From the NCBI RefSeq assembly GCF_018069565.1, contig NZ_JAGPNL010000013.1:1-64000 (forward strand): DNA of 64,000 bases. Direction: 5' to 3'. Below, one piece after another: positions 15,987 through 25,107 of the stretch. Below the pieces are notes generated by a model. The model made no database searches and was not told where the DNA came from. It saw only the letters and a list, made by a program, of their open reading frames with translations. Each line of letters begins with the position of its first letter. The stretch's first letter is position 1. This DNA comes from Streptomyces tagetis (GTDB lineage Bacteria > Actinomycetota > Actinomycetes > Streptomycetales > Streptomycetaceae). The position numbers and the translations under genes are program-made.

Positions 15987-16763
15987 TCAGCCGAAGCGGC
16001 CGGAGATGTAGTCCTCGGTCGCCTGCACCGACGGGTTGGAGAAGATCCGCTCCGTGTCGTCGATCTCGATCAGCTTGCCGGGCCGGCCGACCGCCGCCAG
16101 GTTGAAGAAGGCCGTACGGTCCGAGACGCGCGCCGCCTGCTGCATGTTGTGCGTCACGATGACGATCGTGAACCGCTCCTTCAGCTCGCCGATCAGGTCC
16201 TCGATCGCCAGCGTGGAGATCGGGTCCAGGGCGGAGCAGGGCTCGTCCATGAGGAGCACGTCGGGCTCGACGGCGATGGCGCGGGCGATGCACAGCCGCT
16301 GCTGCTGACCGCCGGAGAGGCCGGAGCCCGGCTTGTTCAGGCGGTCCTTGACCTCGTTCCACAGGTTCGCGCCGCGCAGCGACTTCTCGACGATGTCGTC
16401 CAGGGCCGCCTTGCGGTGGCTGCCGTTGAGACGCAGACCCGCCGCCACGTTGTCGTAGACCGACATGGTCGGGAACGGGTTCGGCCGCTGGAAGACCATG
16501 CCGACCTCGCGGCGCACGGCCACCGGGTCGATGCCGGCGCCGTAGAGGTTCTCGTCGTCGAGCATCACCTTGCCCTCGACCCGGCCGCCCGGCGTGACCT
16601 CGTGCATGCGGTTGAGGGTGCGCAGGAAGGTGGACTTCCCGCAGCCGGAGGGGCCGATGAAGGCCGTCACCGAGTGGGGTTCGACGGCCATCGAGATGTC
16701 CTCGATGGCGAGGAAGGAGCCGTAGTAGGCATTGAGTCCGCTGACGTCGATGCGCTTGGCCAT
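15987..16763 (-). CDS. pstB: Phosphate ABC transporter ATP-binding protein PstB
   Basis: A 258-residue ABC ATPase driving high-affinity phosphate import. Walker A is GPSGCGKS, the signature is LSGGQQQR, Walker B is VLLMDEPCSALD, and the H-loop is IVTHN. The family marker FQRPNPFP is present. It is the last gene of pstSCAB, 74 bases after pstA. Length is typical. Confidence 0.96.
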   Translation of the reverse strand: MAKRIDVSGLNAYYGSFLAIEDISMAVEPHSVTAFIGPSGCGKSTFLRTLNRMHEVTPGGRVEGKVMLDDENLYGAGIDPVAVRREVGMVFQRPNPFPTMSVYDNVAAGLRLNGSHRKAALDDIVEKSLRGANLWNEVKDRLNKPGSGLSGGQQQRLCIARAIAVEPDVLLMDEPCSALDPISTLAIEDLIGELKERFTIVIVTHNMQQAARVSDRTAFFNLAAVGRPGKLIEIDDTERIFSNPSVQATEDYISGRFG

Positions 16764-16837
16764 GGGGATCACTGCTTCTTTCACGTCGTGGGGGCCGGCC
16801 GGATCGCGGCGGCCGGCCGCGCGGGCGGGGCCGCGGA

Positions 16838-17890
16838 TCAGCGGGGGGCCTTCCAGCGGGCGATGGCGCGGGCCGCCAGGTTGAGGATCATGATGAACGC
16901 GATGAGCGTCAGGGCCGCCGCCCAGGCGCGGTCGTACGCCGCGCCCTCGCCGCCGCTGTTGGCGTACTGGAGGTAGATGTACATCGGCAGCGACGCCTGC
17001 GGTCCGGAGAGCGGGTTCGTGTTGATGAAGTTCGTGCCCCAGACCAGCAGCAGTACGGGGGCGGTCTCGCCGGTGATGCGGGCGATCGCGAGCATCACGC
17101 CCGTGGTGATGCCGCCGAGCGAGGTCGGCAGGACCACCTTCAGGATGGTGCGCCACTTCGGCACGCCGAGCGCGAGCGACGCCTCCCGCAGCTCGTTCGG
17201 GACGAGCTTCAGCATCTCCTCGGTCGAGCGGACGACGACCGGGATCATCAGGATGCTCAGGGCGAAGGAGCCGGCGATGCCGGACGGGCCCATGTCGAGG
17301 ATGAGCACCCACAGGCTGAGGATGAACAGGCCCGCGACGATCGACGGGATGCCCGTCATGACGTCGACGAAGAAGGTGACCGCCTTCGCCAGCCGGCCCC
17401 GCCCGTACTCGACCAGGTAGATCGCGGTCAGCACGCCGACCGGCACGGAGAACAGGGTGGCCAGGCCGACCTGCTCCAGGGTGCCGATGAGGGCGTGGTA
17501 GATGCCGCCGCCGGGCTCGGTGTCGCTGACCACGCCCATCGAGTGGGAGAGGAAGTAGCCGTCGAGGACCTTCACGCCGCGCTTGAGGGTCTCCCAGATC
17601 AGGGAGGCGAGCGGGATCACGGCGAGCAGGAAGGCCACCCAGACCAGGCTGGTCGCCACCCGGTCCTTGGCCTGGCGCCGGCCCTCGACGCGGGCCGAGA
17701 CGCCGTAGTTGCCGCCGACGAAGCAGACGGCCGCGATCAAAGCCCACTGGATGCTGCTCTGCAGCCCGGCGGCGGCGCTGACGGCGAGGCCGAGGGCGAC
17801 GGAGGCGGCGGCGACCGCCCACGGGAACCACTTCGGCAGGGTGGCGCCGCGCAGCGAGCTGCGCCGGGGCGTGAGGGATGCGTGGCTCAT
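16838..17890 (-). CDS. pstA: Phosphate ABC transporter permease PstA
   Basis: A 350-residue membrane permease. The start ATG 17890 overlaps the pstC stop by four bases (ATGA). It has two extra N-terminal helices, common in actinobacterial PstA, then the MetI-like permease domain with the EAA loop around ELREASLALGVPKWRTILKV. It pairs with PstC to form the phosphate channel. Confidence 0.95.
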   Translation of the reverse strand: MSHASLTPRRSSLRGATLPKWFPWAVAAASVALGLAVSAAAGLQSSIQWALIAAVCFVGGNYGVSARVEGRRQAKDRVATSLVWVAFLLAVIPLASLIWETLKRGVKVLDGYFLSHSMGVVSDTEPGGGIYHALIGTLEQVGLATLFSVPVGVLTAIYLVEYGRGRLAKAVTFFVDVMTGIPSIVAGLFILSLWVLILDMGPSGIAGSFALSILMIPVVVRSTEEMLKLVPNELREASLALGVPKWRTILKVVLPTSLGGITTGVMLAIARITGETAPVLLLVWGTNFINTNPLSGPQASLPMYIYLQYANSGGEGAAYDRAWAAALTLIAFIMILNLAARAIARWKAPR

Positions 17891-18888
17891 GCGTTGGCCC
17901 CCGAGTACTCCTTGCGGCGGGCGATGATCAGTCGCGCGGCGCCGTTGACCAGCAGGGTGATGACGAAGAGCACCAGGCCGGAGGCGATCAGCGCGTCCTG
18001 GCCCATCACGGTGGCCTCGTTGAACTTGCTGGCGATGTTCTGGGCGAAGGTGCCGCCGCCCGGTTCGAGCAGGCTGGCGCGGATGTCGAAGACGGGGGAG
18101 AGCACCATGGCGACGGCCATCGTCTCGCCGAGCGCGCGGCCGAGGCCCAGCATCGAGGCGGAGATGACGCCGGAGCGGCCGAAGGGCAGCACGGCCATGC
18201 GGATGACCTCCCAGCGCGTGGCGCCGAGGGCCAGGGCGGCCTCCTCGTGCGTGCGCGGGACCTGGCGGAAGACCTCGCGGCTGACGTTGGTGATGATCGG
18301 CAGGATCATGATCGCCAGCAGGATGCCCACGGTGAACAGCGAGCGCGCCGGGCCGCCGCTCCAGGACAGGACGCCGGTCCAGCCGAAGTAGTCGTCGAGC
18401 CAGCCGTAGAGCCCGTTGAGGTGCGGGACGAGGGCGAGGGCGCCCCACAGGCCGTAGACGATGGAGGGCACGGCGGCGAGCAGGTCGATCACGTACGCGA
18501 TGGTGCCGCCGAGCTTCCGCGGCGCGTAGTGCGTGATGAACAGGGCGATGCCGACCGCGACGGGTACGGCGATGGCCATGGCGATGACCGACGAGACGAC
18601 GGTGCCGAAGGCCAGGACGGCGATGCCGAACCGGGGCGGGGAGCCGCTCGGGTCCCATTCGAAGCTGGTGAGGAAGTCGGCCTCGTTCTCGCTGAGCGCG
18701 AGGACGGAGCGGTAGGTGAGGAAGGCCGCGATGGCGGCCATGACGATCAGCACGAGGATGCCGGACCCCCGGGAGAGTCCCAGGAAGATCCGGTCGCCGG
18801 GACGGGTGGCGCCGCGCGCGGCGCGTTCGGCTCCGGCTTCGGGTGTGGGGGGTTCCGTCTGCTGGTGGGTGGCGGTGGTGGTGTCCAT
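17887..18888 (-). CDS. pstC: Phosphate ABC transporter permease PstC
   Basis: A 333-residue membrane permease with six or more helices and the EAA loop THEEAALALGATRWEVIRM. The start ATG 18888 has GGAGAA eight bases upstream. A Glu/Thr/Pro-rich cytoplasmic N-terminus precedes the first helix. Separated from pstS by 137 bases that hold a strong hairpin. Confidence 0.95.
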   Translation of the reverse strand: MDTTTATHQQTEPPTPEAGAERAARGATRPGDRIFLGLSRGSGILVLIVMAAIAAFLTYRSVLALSENEADFLTSFEWDPSGSPPRFGIAVLAFGTVVSSVIAMAIAVPVAVGIALFITHYAPRKLGGTIAYVIDLLAAVPSIVYGLWGALALVPHLNGLYGWLDDYFGWTGVLSWSGGPARSLFTVGILLAIMILPIITNVSREVFRQVPRTHEEAALALGATRWEVIRMAVLPFGRSGVISASMLGLGRALGETMAVAMVLSPVFDIRASLLEPGGGTFAQNIASKFNEATVMGQDALIASGLVLFVITLLVNGAARLIIARRKEYSGANA

Positions 18889-18983
18889 CGGGTTCTCCGG
18901 TCTGCGGAACCGCTCCGTCGTACGGGCGGCTCGGGCGGAGCCGCCCTCGGGTCGGGGCGCTCCTGGCGGCGGTGCACCGGACG

Positions 18984-19020
18984 GTGCGGTCCGGCCCCCG
19001 CGGGGGAGGCCGGACCGCAC
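18984..19020 (-). terminator. Strong stem-loop between pstS and pstC (partial terminator or RNA stabiliser)
   Basis: A perfect 13-bp stem (GTGCGGTCCGGCC with GGCCGGACCGCAC, loop of 11) lies five bases after the pstS stop. It has no T tract. Such intercistronic hairpins usually let much more of the binding-protein message accumulate than of the permease message. Confidence 0.75.
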
Positions 19021-19025
19021 TCGGG

Positions 19026-20159
19026 TCAGCTCAGGCCCGAGACGGTCTCGCGGACCTTGGTGATGATCTCCTGCGGCATCGGGGCGTAGCCGGCCTCCGC
19101 CAGCAGGCCCTGGCCGTCCTCGGAGGCGATGTAGTTGAGGAAGGACTTGGTGGCGGGCAGGGTCTCGGCCTTGTTGCCCTTGTCGCAGACGATCTCGTAC
19201 GTCACCAGGACGATCGGGTAGGCGCCGTCGGCGGAGGGGGTGTAGTCCAGCTTCAGGGCGAGGTCCTTGCCGGTGCCGACGACCTCGGCGGCGCCGATGG
19301 CGGCGGTGGCGTTCTCGACGGTGGCCTTGACCGGCTCGGCGGCCTCGGTCTTGATGTCGACCGTCTTGACGCCGTCCTTGGCGTAGGACAGCTCGAAGTA
19401 GGAGATGGAGCCCGGGGTCTGCTTGACCTGCTGGGCGAGGCCGGAGGAGCCCTGCGCGGACTGGCCGCCCTTGGCCTCCCACGACTTGCCCGGCTCGTAC
19501 GTCCAGTCCTTGGGCGCGGCGGCCTTCAGGTACTTGGTGAAGTTGTCCGTGGTGCCGGACTCGTCCGAGCGGTGGAACGCCTGGATCTTCAGGTCGGGCA
19601 GCTTCGCGTCGGGGTTGAGCTTGGCGATGGCCGCGTCGTTCCAGTTGGTGATGCGGCTGTCGAAGATCTTCGCCAGGGTCGGGGCGTCCAGGGCGAGGGT
19701 GTCGACGCCGGACACGTTGAAGCCGACCGCGATCGGGCCGCCGACCATGGGCAGGTCGATGCCCTGGCCGTCGGTGCAGACCTTCTTGGACGCCTCGACC
19801 TCTTCGGGCTTCAGGGCCGAGTCGGAGCCGGCGAAGGCGGTCTGGCCCTGGGTGAACGCGGTGATGCCCGCACCGGAGCCGGTCGGGTTGTAGTTGATCT
19901 GGACGTCCTTGCAGGCCGCGACGTACTGCTTGACCCAGGCGTCGATCGCGTTCTTCTGCGCCGAGGAGCCCGAGGCCTGGAGGCGGCCCTTGGCGTCGTC
20001 GCACTGGACCGAGCCGCCGGCGGCGGCGGAGGCGGAGGAGTCGCCGCCGGCCGTCTTGTCGCCGGTGTCGTCGGAGCCGCACGCCGTGAGGGCCAGGGCG
20101 CCGGAGACGGCGAGAGCACCGAGAGCGAGGGCCCGCCGGTTCATGCGCTGAAGCTTCAC
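19026..20159 (-). CDS. pstS: Phosphate-binding lipoprotein PstS
   Basis: A 377-residue high-affinity phosphate-binding protein. The start is GTG 20159 with GGAAGGAA about ten bases upstream. The signal peptide ends in lipobox LTAC with the lipidated Cys near residue 27, followed by a Gly/Ser/Asp-rich linker. Phosphate-binding loops include QASGSSAQ, NPTGSGAG and FAGSDSAL, and HRSDESGTTDNFTKYL. It hands phosphate to PstCAB. The PHO box upstream makes PhoR-PhoP control very likely; PstS is among the most strongly induced proteins in phosphate-starved Streptomyces. Confidence 0.96.
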   Translation of the reverse strand: MKLQRMNRRALALGALAVSGALALTACGSDDTGDKTAGGDSSASAAAGGSVQCDDAKGRLQASGSSAQKNAIDAWVKQYVAACKDVQINYNPTGSGAGITAFTQGQTAFAGSDSALKPEEVEASKKVCTDGQGIDLPMVGGPIAVGFNVSGVDTLALDAPTLAKIFDSRITNWNDAAIAKLNPDAKLPDLKIQAFHRSDESGTTDNFTKYLKAAAPKDWTYEPGKSWEAKGGQSAQGSSGLAQQVKQTPGSISYFELSYAKDGVKTVDIKTEAAEPVKATVENATAAIGAAEVVGTGKDLALKLDYTPSADGAYPIVLVTYEIVCDKGNKAETLPATKSFLNYIASEDGQGLLAEAGYAPMPQEIITKVRETVSGLS

Positions 20160-20326
20160 TTGAGGGAGTTCCTTCCAGGAGCCGCCGTCCTGAATTCGGC
20201 GGCGTGCGAGGACTGGTGCTGCGGACAGCGCCGACAGGGCCGCGTCGCTTCGGCGGGGTTGCGCCGGGATGCGTCCCGTATCGGGTAAGGCCGAAATTAG
20301 GCAGATCAGATGAAGGCGCCGATGGG

Positions 20327-20348
20327 CGTGCGTGAACGCGGGGTGAAC
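20327..20348 (-). promoter_or_regulatory. PHO box of the pstSCAB promoter
   Basis: Two adjacent 11-base direct repeats on the minus strand, GTTCACCCCGC (20348-20338) and GTTCACGCACG (20337-20327), match the Streptomyces PhoP-binding unit almost perfectly. A possible -10 (TAATTT) lies about 30 bases downstream, around 20293-20298. The box is 168 bases before the pstS start. Confidence 0.9.
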
Positions 20349-20386
20349 CCCTGAGGACGGTGCGGTGAGGTCACGGAAGGCTCACG

Positions 20387-20824
20387 TCAAGGACACGGAG
20401 CGGTCCCGGCCGGGCCCGTCCGGAGCAGGGCGTCGACCAGGGCGCGGTCCCGGGGGTGGCTGAGGCGGGCGCGGGCGTCGGCGGGCGGCAGCCACAGGAC
20501 GCGGTCGACCTCGTCGGAGGGGACGAAGGCGCCGTCGCCGGCCTCGGCGGCCCAGTAGCGGACCTCCTTGGGGCGGCCGTCGGCCGGATAGCGCACGGTG
20601 GGCAGGGCCGCGCCCGGCACGGCCGCGTACCCGGTCTCCTCGGCGACCTCGCGCAGGGCGCCGGCGAGCGGGTCCTCGCCCCGCTTCAGCTTGCCCTTGG
20701 GGTGCGACCAGTCGTCGTACTTGGGCCGGTGGACCAGGCAGAGCTGGAGCTCGCCGGTGCGCGGGGCGCGGCGCCACAGGACGCAGCCGGCCGCCCGTAC
20801 GACGGGGTCCCGGGTGGGCTGCAT
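20387..20824 (-). CDS. Nudix hydrolase (MutT-like)
   Basis: A 145-residue Nudix pyrophosphohydrolase. The Nudix box runs GKLKRGEDPLAGALREVAEETGY, with the G-x5-E-x7-REV-x-EE-x-G pattern complete (about residues 44-66). Mycobacterial MutT1 relatives carry an extra histidine-phosphatase domain; this one has only the Nudix domain. The substrate may be an oxidised nucleotide or diadenosine polyphosphate; context in a phosphate/polyphosphate island favours a phosphate-metabolite role. It ends about 40 bases before the PHO box of pstS. Confidence 0.88.
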   Translation of the reverse strand: MQPTRDPVVRAAGCVLWRRAPRTGELQLCLVHRPKYDDWSHPKGKLKRGEDPLAGALREVAEETGYAAVPGAALPTVRYPADGRPKEVRYWAAEAGDGAFVPSDEVDRVLWLPPADARARLSHPRDRALVDALLRTGPAGTAPCP

Positions 20825-20947
20825 GGGCGGGGTCCTCTCGGGTGGCGGCGGCCGGGGGGCCAGGCTCGGGCCCGGCTCGTGCGGCGGGCCGGGGTGGCGG
20901 GCCCGGCTGCGTGCGGGGCTGGGTGCCGGGCCCCGCCCGGCGCGGGC

Positions 20948-22063
20948 TCAGCGCGGGGTGCCGGTGGCGGCGCGCTGCCGGCCGTGCCGGAACGCGTACC
21001 GCGCCGCCTCCACCTCATGCCGCTGGGCGGCGTGCAGCACCCCGAGGGCGTACGCCGTCGCCGGGGCGATGCGCGGGGTGCGGGCCGCCTGCGCCGCCTC
21101 GGCGGCGGCCTCCGCGGCGTCGCGGTGCCGGTCCAGGGCCTGCCCGGCGGCGCCGAGCCACGCCGCGTCGGGGTCGGTGCCGCCGGGCCCGAGCAGCACC
21201 TCGCGCGCGTACCGGTGCAGGCGCAGCAGCAGCCGTACCTGGAGCCAGGGGGCGTCCTGCGGATGCGGCGCCGCGTCCGGGGAGAGCCCCTGGTCCAGCG
21301 CCTGCGCGTTGTACGGGTGCCCCGCGGAGGCCAGCGGCAGCGCCGTCACCGCGTCGGTGAGCCGGCCCTCGGCCGCCGCGGCCGGGGCGCGCAGGTCGGC
21401 TCCGGCCGCGCCGGCCCGCAGCGGGACCTCGCTGGCCAGCAGGGCGACCGCGTCGGCGACCGCGTGGAAGCGGCTGCTGCCCAGCGCCTGGAGCGCGGCC
21501 GAGTGCGCCCGGGTACGGGCCAGGGTGAGCCGGCGGTCGAGGAGCGCGCCCGCCCTGGCCGCCCCCACGGTGAGCTGCCCCCGGTCGGGGAGCGCGGTGC
21601 GGGCGACGGGCACGGCGGTCCCGGCCGGCCCGCTCGCCGGGGCGGCGACGGCCGCCCGGCCCGCCGGTGCCGCCGGGCCCGGGAAGGCCGGGGTGCCGGA
21701 GAGCCGGTGCAGGGTGGTCAGCAGGCGCTCCAGCCGGGACGCGCAGGCGTGCTCCCGCGAGAGCGTGCCCGACAGCCACGCCAGCTCCGGGCGCATGGCC
21801 TCGGCCCAGTCGGCGTCCAGCAGCGGCTGGTAGGTGTGCAGGGTGCCGCTGATGCGGCGGGCCGACCGGCGCAGGGCGAGGGCCGCGTCGGCGGGCTCCT
21901 CCGCGTCCGGGCCGCAGGGGGCGGCGCTCTGGGTGCCCGCCTCCCGGTGCAGGCGCAGGGCCCGGAGGAACTCCACGGCCTGGGCGCGCAGGTACGCCGC
22001 GAGGGCGTCCGCGGGCACCGGCTCCCCCCTGGGGTCCGTCGGGTCAGGGTGTCGCTGTGCCAC
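20948..22063 (-). CDS. CHAD-domain protein (polyphosphate-associated)
   Basis: A 371-residue helical protein rich in Ala, Arg and His. The conserved-histidine helical pattern (ALALRRSARRISGTLHTYQP, RTRAHSAALQALGSSRFHAV) is that of CHAD domains, which bind polyphosphate granules. The start ATG 22063 lies inside the end of ppk (20-base overlap), so the two genes are co-translated. This strongly suggests a partner of the polyphosphate kinase. Confidence 0.85.
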   Translation of the reverse strand: MAQRHPDPTDPRGEPVPADALAAYLRAQAVEFLRALRLHREAGTQSAAPCGPDAEEPADAALALRRSARRISGTLHTYQPLLDADWAEAMRPELAWLSGTLSREHACASRLERLLTTLHRLSGTPAFPGPAAPAGRAAVAAPASGPAGTAVPVARTALPDRGQLTVGAARAGALLDRRLTLARTRAHSAALQALGSSRFHAVADAVALLASEVPLRAGAAGADLRAPAAAAEGRLTDAVTALPLASAGHPYNAQALDQGLSPDAAPHPQDAPWLQVRLLLRLHRYAREVLLGPGGTDPDAAWLGAAGQALDRHRDAAEAAAEAAQAARTPRIAPATAYALGVLHAAQRHEVEAARYAFRHGRQRAATGTPR

Positions 22064-24284
22064 GCCGGCGCCTCCGGGCGTCTATGAGCATCTCCTGGAT
22101 GTTGCGCAGTGGCCGCCCCTCCGCGTCGGCGGCGTGCCGGGTCCACTCGCCGTCCGGGCCGAGGTGCCAGGAGGCGGTGGTGTCGGACATGCCGGTCTCC
22201 AGCAGCCGGCTGAGGGTGGCCCGGTGCGCGGGGTCGGTGACCCGCACCAGGACCTCGATACGGCGGTCGAGGTTGCGGTGCATCATGTCGGCGCTGCCCA
22301 TCCACACCTCGGGCTCCCCGCCGTTGCCGAAGGCGAAGACCCGCGAGTGCTCCAGGAAGCGGCCGAGGACCGAGCGGACCCGGATGTTCTCCGACAGCCC
22401 CGGCACCCCGGGGCGCAGCGCGCAGATCCCGCGCACCCACACGTCGACGGGGACGCCCGCCTGCGAGGCGCGGTAGAGGGCGTCGACGACCGTCTCGTCG
22501 ACCATCGAGTTGACCTTGACGCGGATGGCGGCGGGGCGTCCGGCGCGGTGGTGCCGGATCTCCTGGCGTATCCGGGAGACCAGCCCGTCGCGCAGCGACC
22601 TGGGGGCCACCAGCAGGCGCCGGTAGGTCTCCCGGCGGGAGTAGCCGGAGAGCCGGTTGAACAGGTCGGAGAGGTCCGCGCCGACCTGCGGGTCCGCGGT
22701 GAGCAGACCGAGGTCCTCGTAGAGGCGGGCGGTCTTCGGGTGGTAGTTGCCAGTGCCGACGTGGCTGTAGCGCCTGAGCGTCTCGCCCTCCTGGCGCACC
22801 ACGAGCGAGAGCTTGCAGTGGGTCTTCAGGCCGACCAGCCCGTAGACCACGTGGCAGCCGGCCTCCTCCAGCTTGCGGGCCCACTTGATGTTGGCGTGCT
22901 CGTCGAAGCGGGCCTTGATCTCGACCAGGACGAGGACCTGCTTGCCCGACTCGGCGGCGTCGATCAGGGCGTCCACTATCGGCGAGTCGCCCGAGGTCCG
23001 GTACAGCGTCTGCTTGATCGCCAGCACGTCGGGGTCGCCCGCCGCCTGCTCCAGGAACGCCTGCACGGAGGTGGAGAAGGAGTCGTACGGGTGGTGCAGG
23101 AGCACGTCCCGTTCGCGCAGCGCGGCGAAGATGTCCGGCGCCGACGCCGACTCGACCTCCGCGAGGTCGCGGTGGATGGCGCCGACGAACTTCGGGTACT
23201 TCAGCTCCGGCCGGTCGAGTCCGTGGACGCGGAAGAGACCGGTGAGGTCCAGCGGGCCGGGCAGCGGGTAGACCTCCGCCTCGCCGATCTTCAGCTCGCG
23301 CACCAGCAGGTCCAGGACCTCCCGGTCGACGGACTCCTCCACCTCCAGCCGCACCGGGGGCCCGAAGCGGCGCCGCGTCAGCTCCTTCTCCAGCGCCTGG
23401 AGCAGGTTCTCGGCGTCGTCCTCCTCGACCTCCAGGTCCTCGTTGCGGGTGAGGCGGAAGGTGTGGTGCTCCAGCACCTCCATCCCGGGGAACAGCTCCT
23501 CCAGGTGGGCGGCGATGACGTCCTCGACGGGCACGTAGCGGCCCGGGGACGCCTCCAGGAAGCGGGAGAGCAGCGGGGGCACCTTCACCCGGGCGAAGTG
23601 CCGGTGCCCGGTGACCGGGTTGCGGACGACGACCGCCAGGTTCAGGGAGAGGCCCGAGATGTACGGGAAGGGGTGCGCCGGGTCCACCGCGAGCGGGGTG
23701 AGCACCGGGAAGATCTGCTGCCGGAACAGGGTGAAGAGGCGGGCCTGCTCCTTCTCGGCCAGCTCGTTCCAGCGGACCAGATGGATGCCCTCGGCGGCCA
23801 GCGCGGGGGCGACGTCCTCGTGGAAGCAGGCGGCGTGCCGCGCCATCAGCTCCCGGGAGCGGGACCAGATCATCTCCAGCACCTCGCGGGGCTGGAGCCC
23901 GGAGGCGGAGCGGGTGGCCACGCCGGTGGCGATGCGGCGCTTGAGCCCGGCCACCCGGACCATGAAGAACTCGTCCAGGTTGCCGGCGAAGATCGCCAGG
24001 AAGTTGGCGCGCTCCAGCAGGGGCGTCGCCGGGTCCTCGGCGAGTTCGAGCACCCGCTCGTTGAACGCGAGCCAGCTCCGCTCGCGGTCCAGGAAGCGGT
24101 CCCCGGGGAGCCGGGCCCGGTCGGAGTCCGCCGCCTCCTCGTAGGTGTCGGGGTCGGCGTCGATGTCCGGTTCCAGGTCGGGGACGGCCGCTGCCACGGT
24201 CTGCGGGCGGTGCGCGGCGATGGAGCCGACGGAGGGCTGTGGCTGCGGGCCCTCGGCCGGTGCCTGGCTGTTCGGCTGCCTCAT
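22044..24284 (-). CDS. ppk: Polyphosphate kinase 1
   Basis: A 746-residue PPK1 making polyphosphate from ATP. The start ATG 24284 (MRQPNSQ) is chosen for GGAAG about nine bases upstream; ATG 24359 is an alternative without a clear ribosome site. The core begins with RFLDRERSWLAFNERVLELA and FLAIFAGNLDEFFMVRVAG. The autophosphorylated His is in RYSHVGTGNYH, and the second conserved active-site region is WMGSADMMHRNLDRR. An acidic, Pro/Gln-rich N-terminal tail of about 70 residues is extra compared with E. coli. In S. lividans ppk is PhoP-controlled; I found only one PHO-like unit (24524-24534). Confidence 0.95.
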   Translation of the reverse strand: MRQPNSQAPAEGPQPQPSVGSIAAHRPQTVAAAVPDLEPDIDADPDTYEEAADSDRARLPGDRFLDRERSWLAFNERVLELAEDPATPLLERANFLAIFAGNLDEFFMVRVAGLKRRIATGVATRSASGLQPREVLEMIWSRSRELMARHAACFHEDVAPALAAEGIHLVRWNELAEKEQARLFTLFRQQIFPVLTPLAVDPAHPFPYISGLSLNLAVVVRNPVTGHRHFARVKVPPLLSRFLEASPGRYVPVEDVIAAHLEELFPGMEVLEHHTFRLTRNEDLEVEEDDAENLLQALEKELTRRRFGPPVRLEVEESVDREVLDLLVRELKIGEAEVYPLPGPLDLTGLFRVHGLDRPELKYPKFVGAIHRDLAEVESASAPDIFAALRERDVLLHHPYDSFSTSVQAFLEQAAGDPDVLAIKQTLYRTSGDSPIVDALIDAAESGKQVLVLVEIKARFDEHANIKWARKLEEAGCHVVYGLVGLKTHCKLSLVVRQEGETLRRYSHVGTGNYHPKTARLYEDLGLLTADPQVGADLSDLFNRLSGYSRRETYRRLLVAPRSLRDGLVSRIRQEIRHHRAGRPAAIRVKVNSMVDETVVDALYRASQAGVPVDVWVRGICALRPGVPGLSENIRVRSVLGRFLEHSRVFAFGNGGEPEVWMGSADMMHRNLDRRIEVLVRVTDPAHRATLSRLLETGMSDTTASWHLGPDGEWTRHAADAEGRPLRNIQEMLIDARRRRRGTATP

Positions 24285-24564
24285 GAACCCATTCTTCCGC
24301 GCCGGGGCCGTTACGGGCGCGTCCGAGGGCGCGGAGGGCTCTGGCAGGCTCGGCTTCATTCGGCGAGGGTCGCAAGGTTGTCTGAATCGACGGTTACGGC
24401 GACATGACGTGTGGGGGCCGGGGCCCACGGGACGGAACGGACCGGTGCGACGGCGCCCGCCAGCGCCGCTTCGCGCGCCCCGCCCGCCCCCGGCGGGCGC
24501 CGGTCCCGCGCCCCCGTGCGAGGGCCGCGTGAACCGGCGGGAGGGGCTCGTCCGATGAGGAGAC
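24285..24564. promoter_or_regulatory. Divergent promoter region between ppk and the ECF sigma gene
   Basis: About 280 bases with no convincing gene. One isolated PhoP-like 11-mer (GTTCACGCGGC on the minus strand at 24534-24524) lies about 240 bases before ppk, but the neighbouring 11-mer does not match. A short inverted repeat GTGGG/CCCAC with GGCC core lies near 24411-24430. Confidence 0.4.
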
Positions 24565-25107
24565 GTGAGCGAAACGAGAAGCGACGGGGAGCTGCTGCGC
24601 GCCGTCGCGGCGGACGCCGACCGCCGCGCCTTCGAGGAGCTGTACCGCCGGTACGCGCCCTGGCTGACCGCGCGGCTGCGCGGGCGCTGCGCCGACCCGG
24701 GCGTCGTCGACGACGTCGTGCAGGAGACCTTCCTCGCGGTGTGGCGGGGCGGCGCCCGCTACCGCGAGGACGGGGACGTGGCCGGCTGGCTCTGGCGGAT
24801 CGGCTCGCGGCGGCTGATCGACGCGCTCCGCGGTGACGGCGCGCGGGGCCGGCTGCGGCAGGCGCTGGCCCGGCTGCGCCACCGCGACGAGGCGTCCGCC
24901 GAGGACCGGGTGCTGGCCGGCGTCGAGCACGGGGACCTCGCCGGGGCCCTGGTCAGGCTCTCCCCGGAGCTGCGCGCGGTGCTCCAGGCCACGGTCGTCG
25001 ACGGGCTGACCACCCGCGAGGCCGCCGTCCTGCTCGGCATCCCGCCGGGCACGGTCAAGACGCGGGCCATGCGGGCCCGCCGGCAACTGCGGGAGGCGCT
25101 GGCATGA
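24565..25107 (+). CDS. ECF RNA polymerase sigma factor
   Basis: A 180-residue extracytoplasmic-function sigma factor. Region 2 shows FEELYRRYAPWL and DDVVQETFLAVWR with GWLWRIGSRRLIDALR; region 4 shows LSPELRAVL and LTTREAAVLLGIPPGTVKTR. The start GTG 24565 follows GATGAGGAGA. The stop overlaps the start of the anti-sigma-like gene by four bases (ATGA). It probably directs its own operon, which ends in an ABC exporter. Confidence 0.92.
   Translation: MSETRSDGELLRAVAADADRRAFEELYRRYAPWLTARLRGRCADPGVVDDVVQETFLAVWRGGARYREDGDVAGWLWRIGSRRLIDALRGDGARGRLRQALARLRHRDEASAEDRVLAGVEHGDLAGALVRLSPELRAVLQATVVDGLTTREAAVLLGIPPGTVKTRAMRARRQLREALA

Noticed and set aside
21834..24407. Long plus-strand open frame antisense to ppk
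   Set aside because: Its product is Val/Gly/Leu/Glu-rich with no fold pattern, while the minus strand encodes a full PPK1 with active-site motifs.
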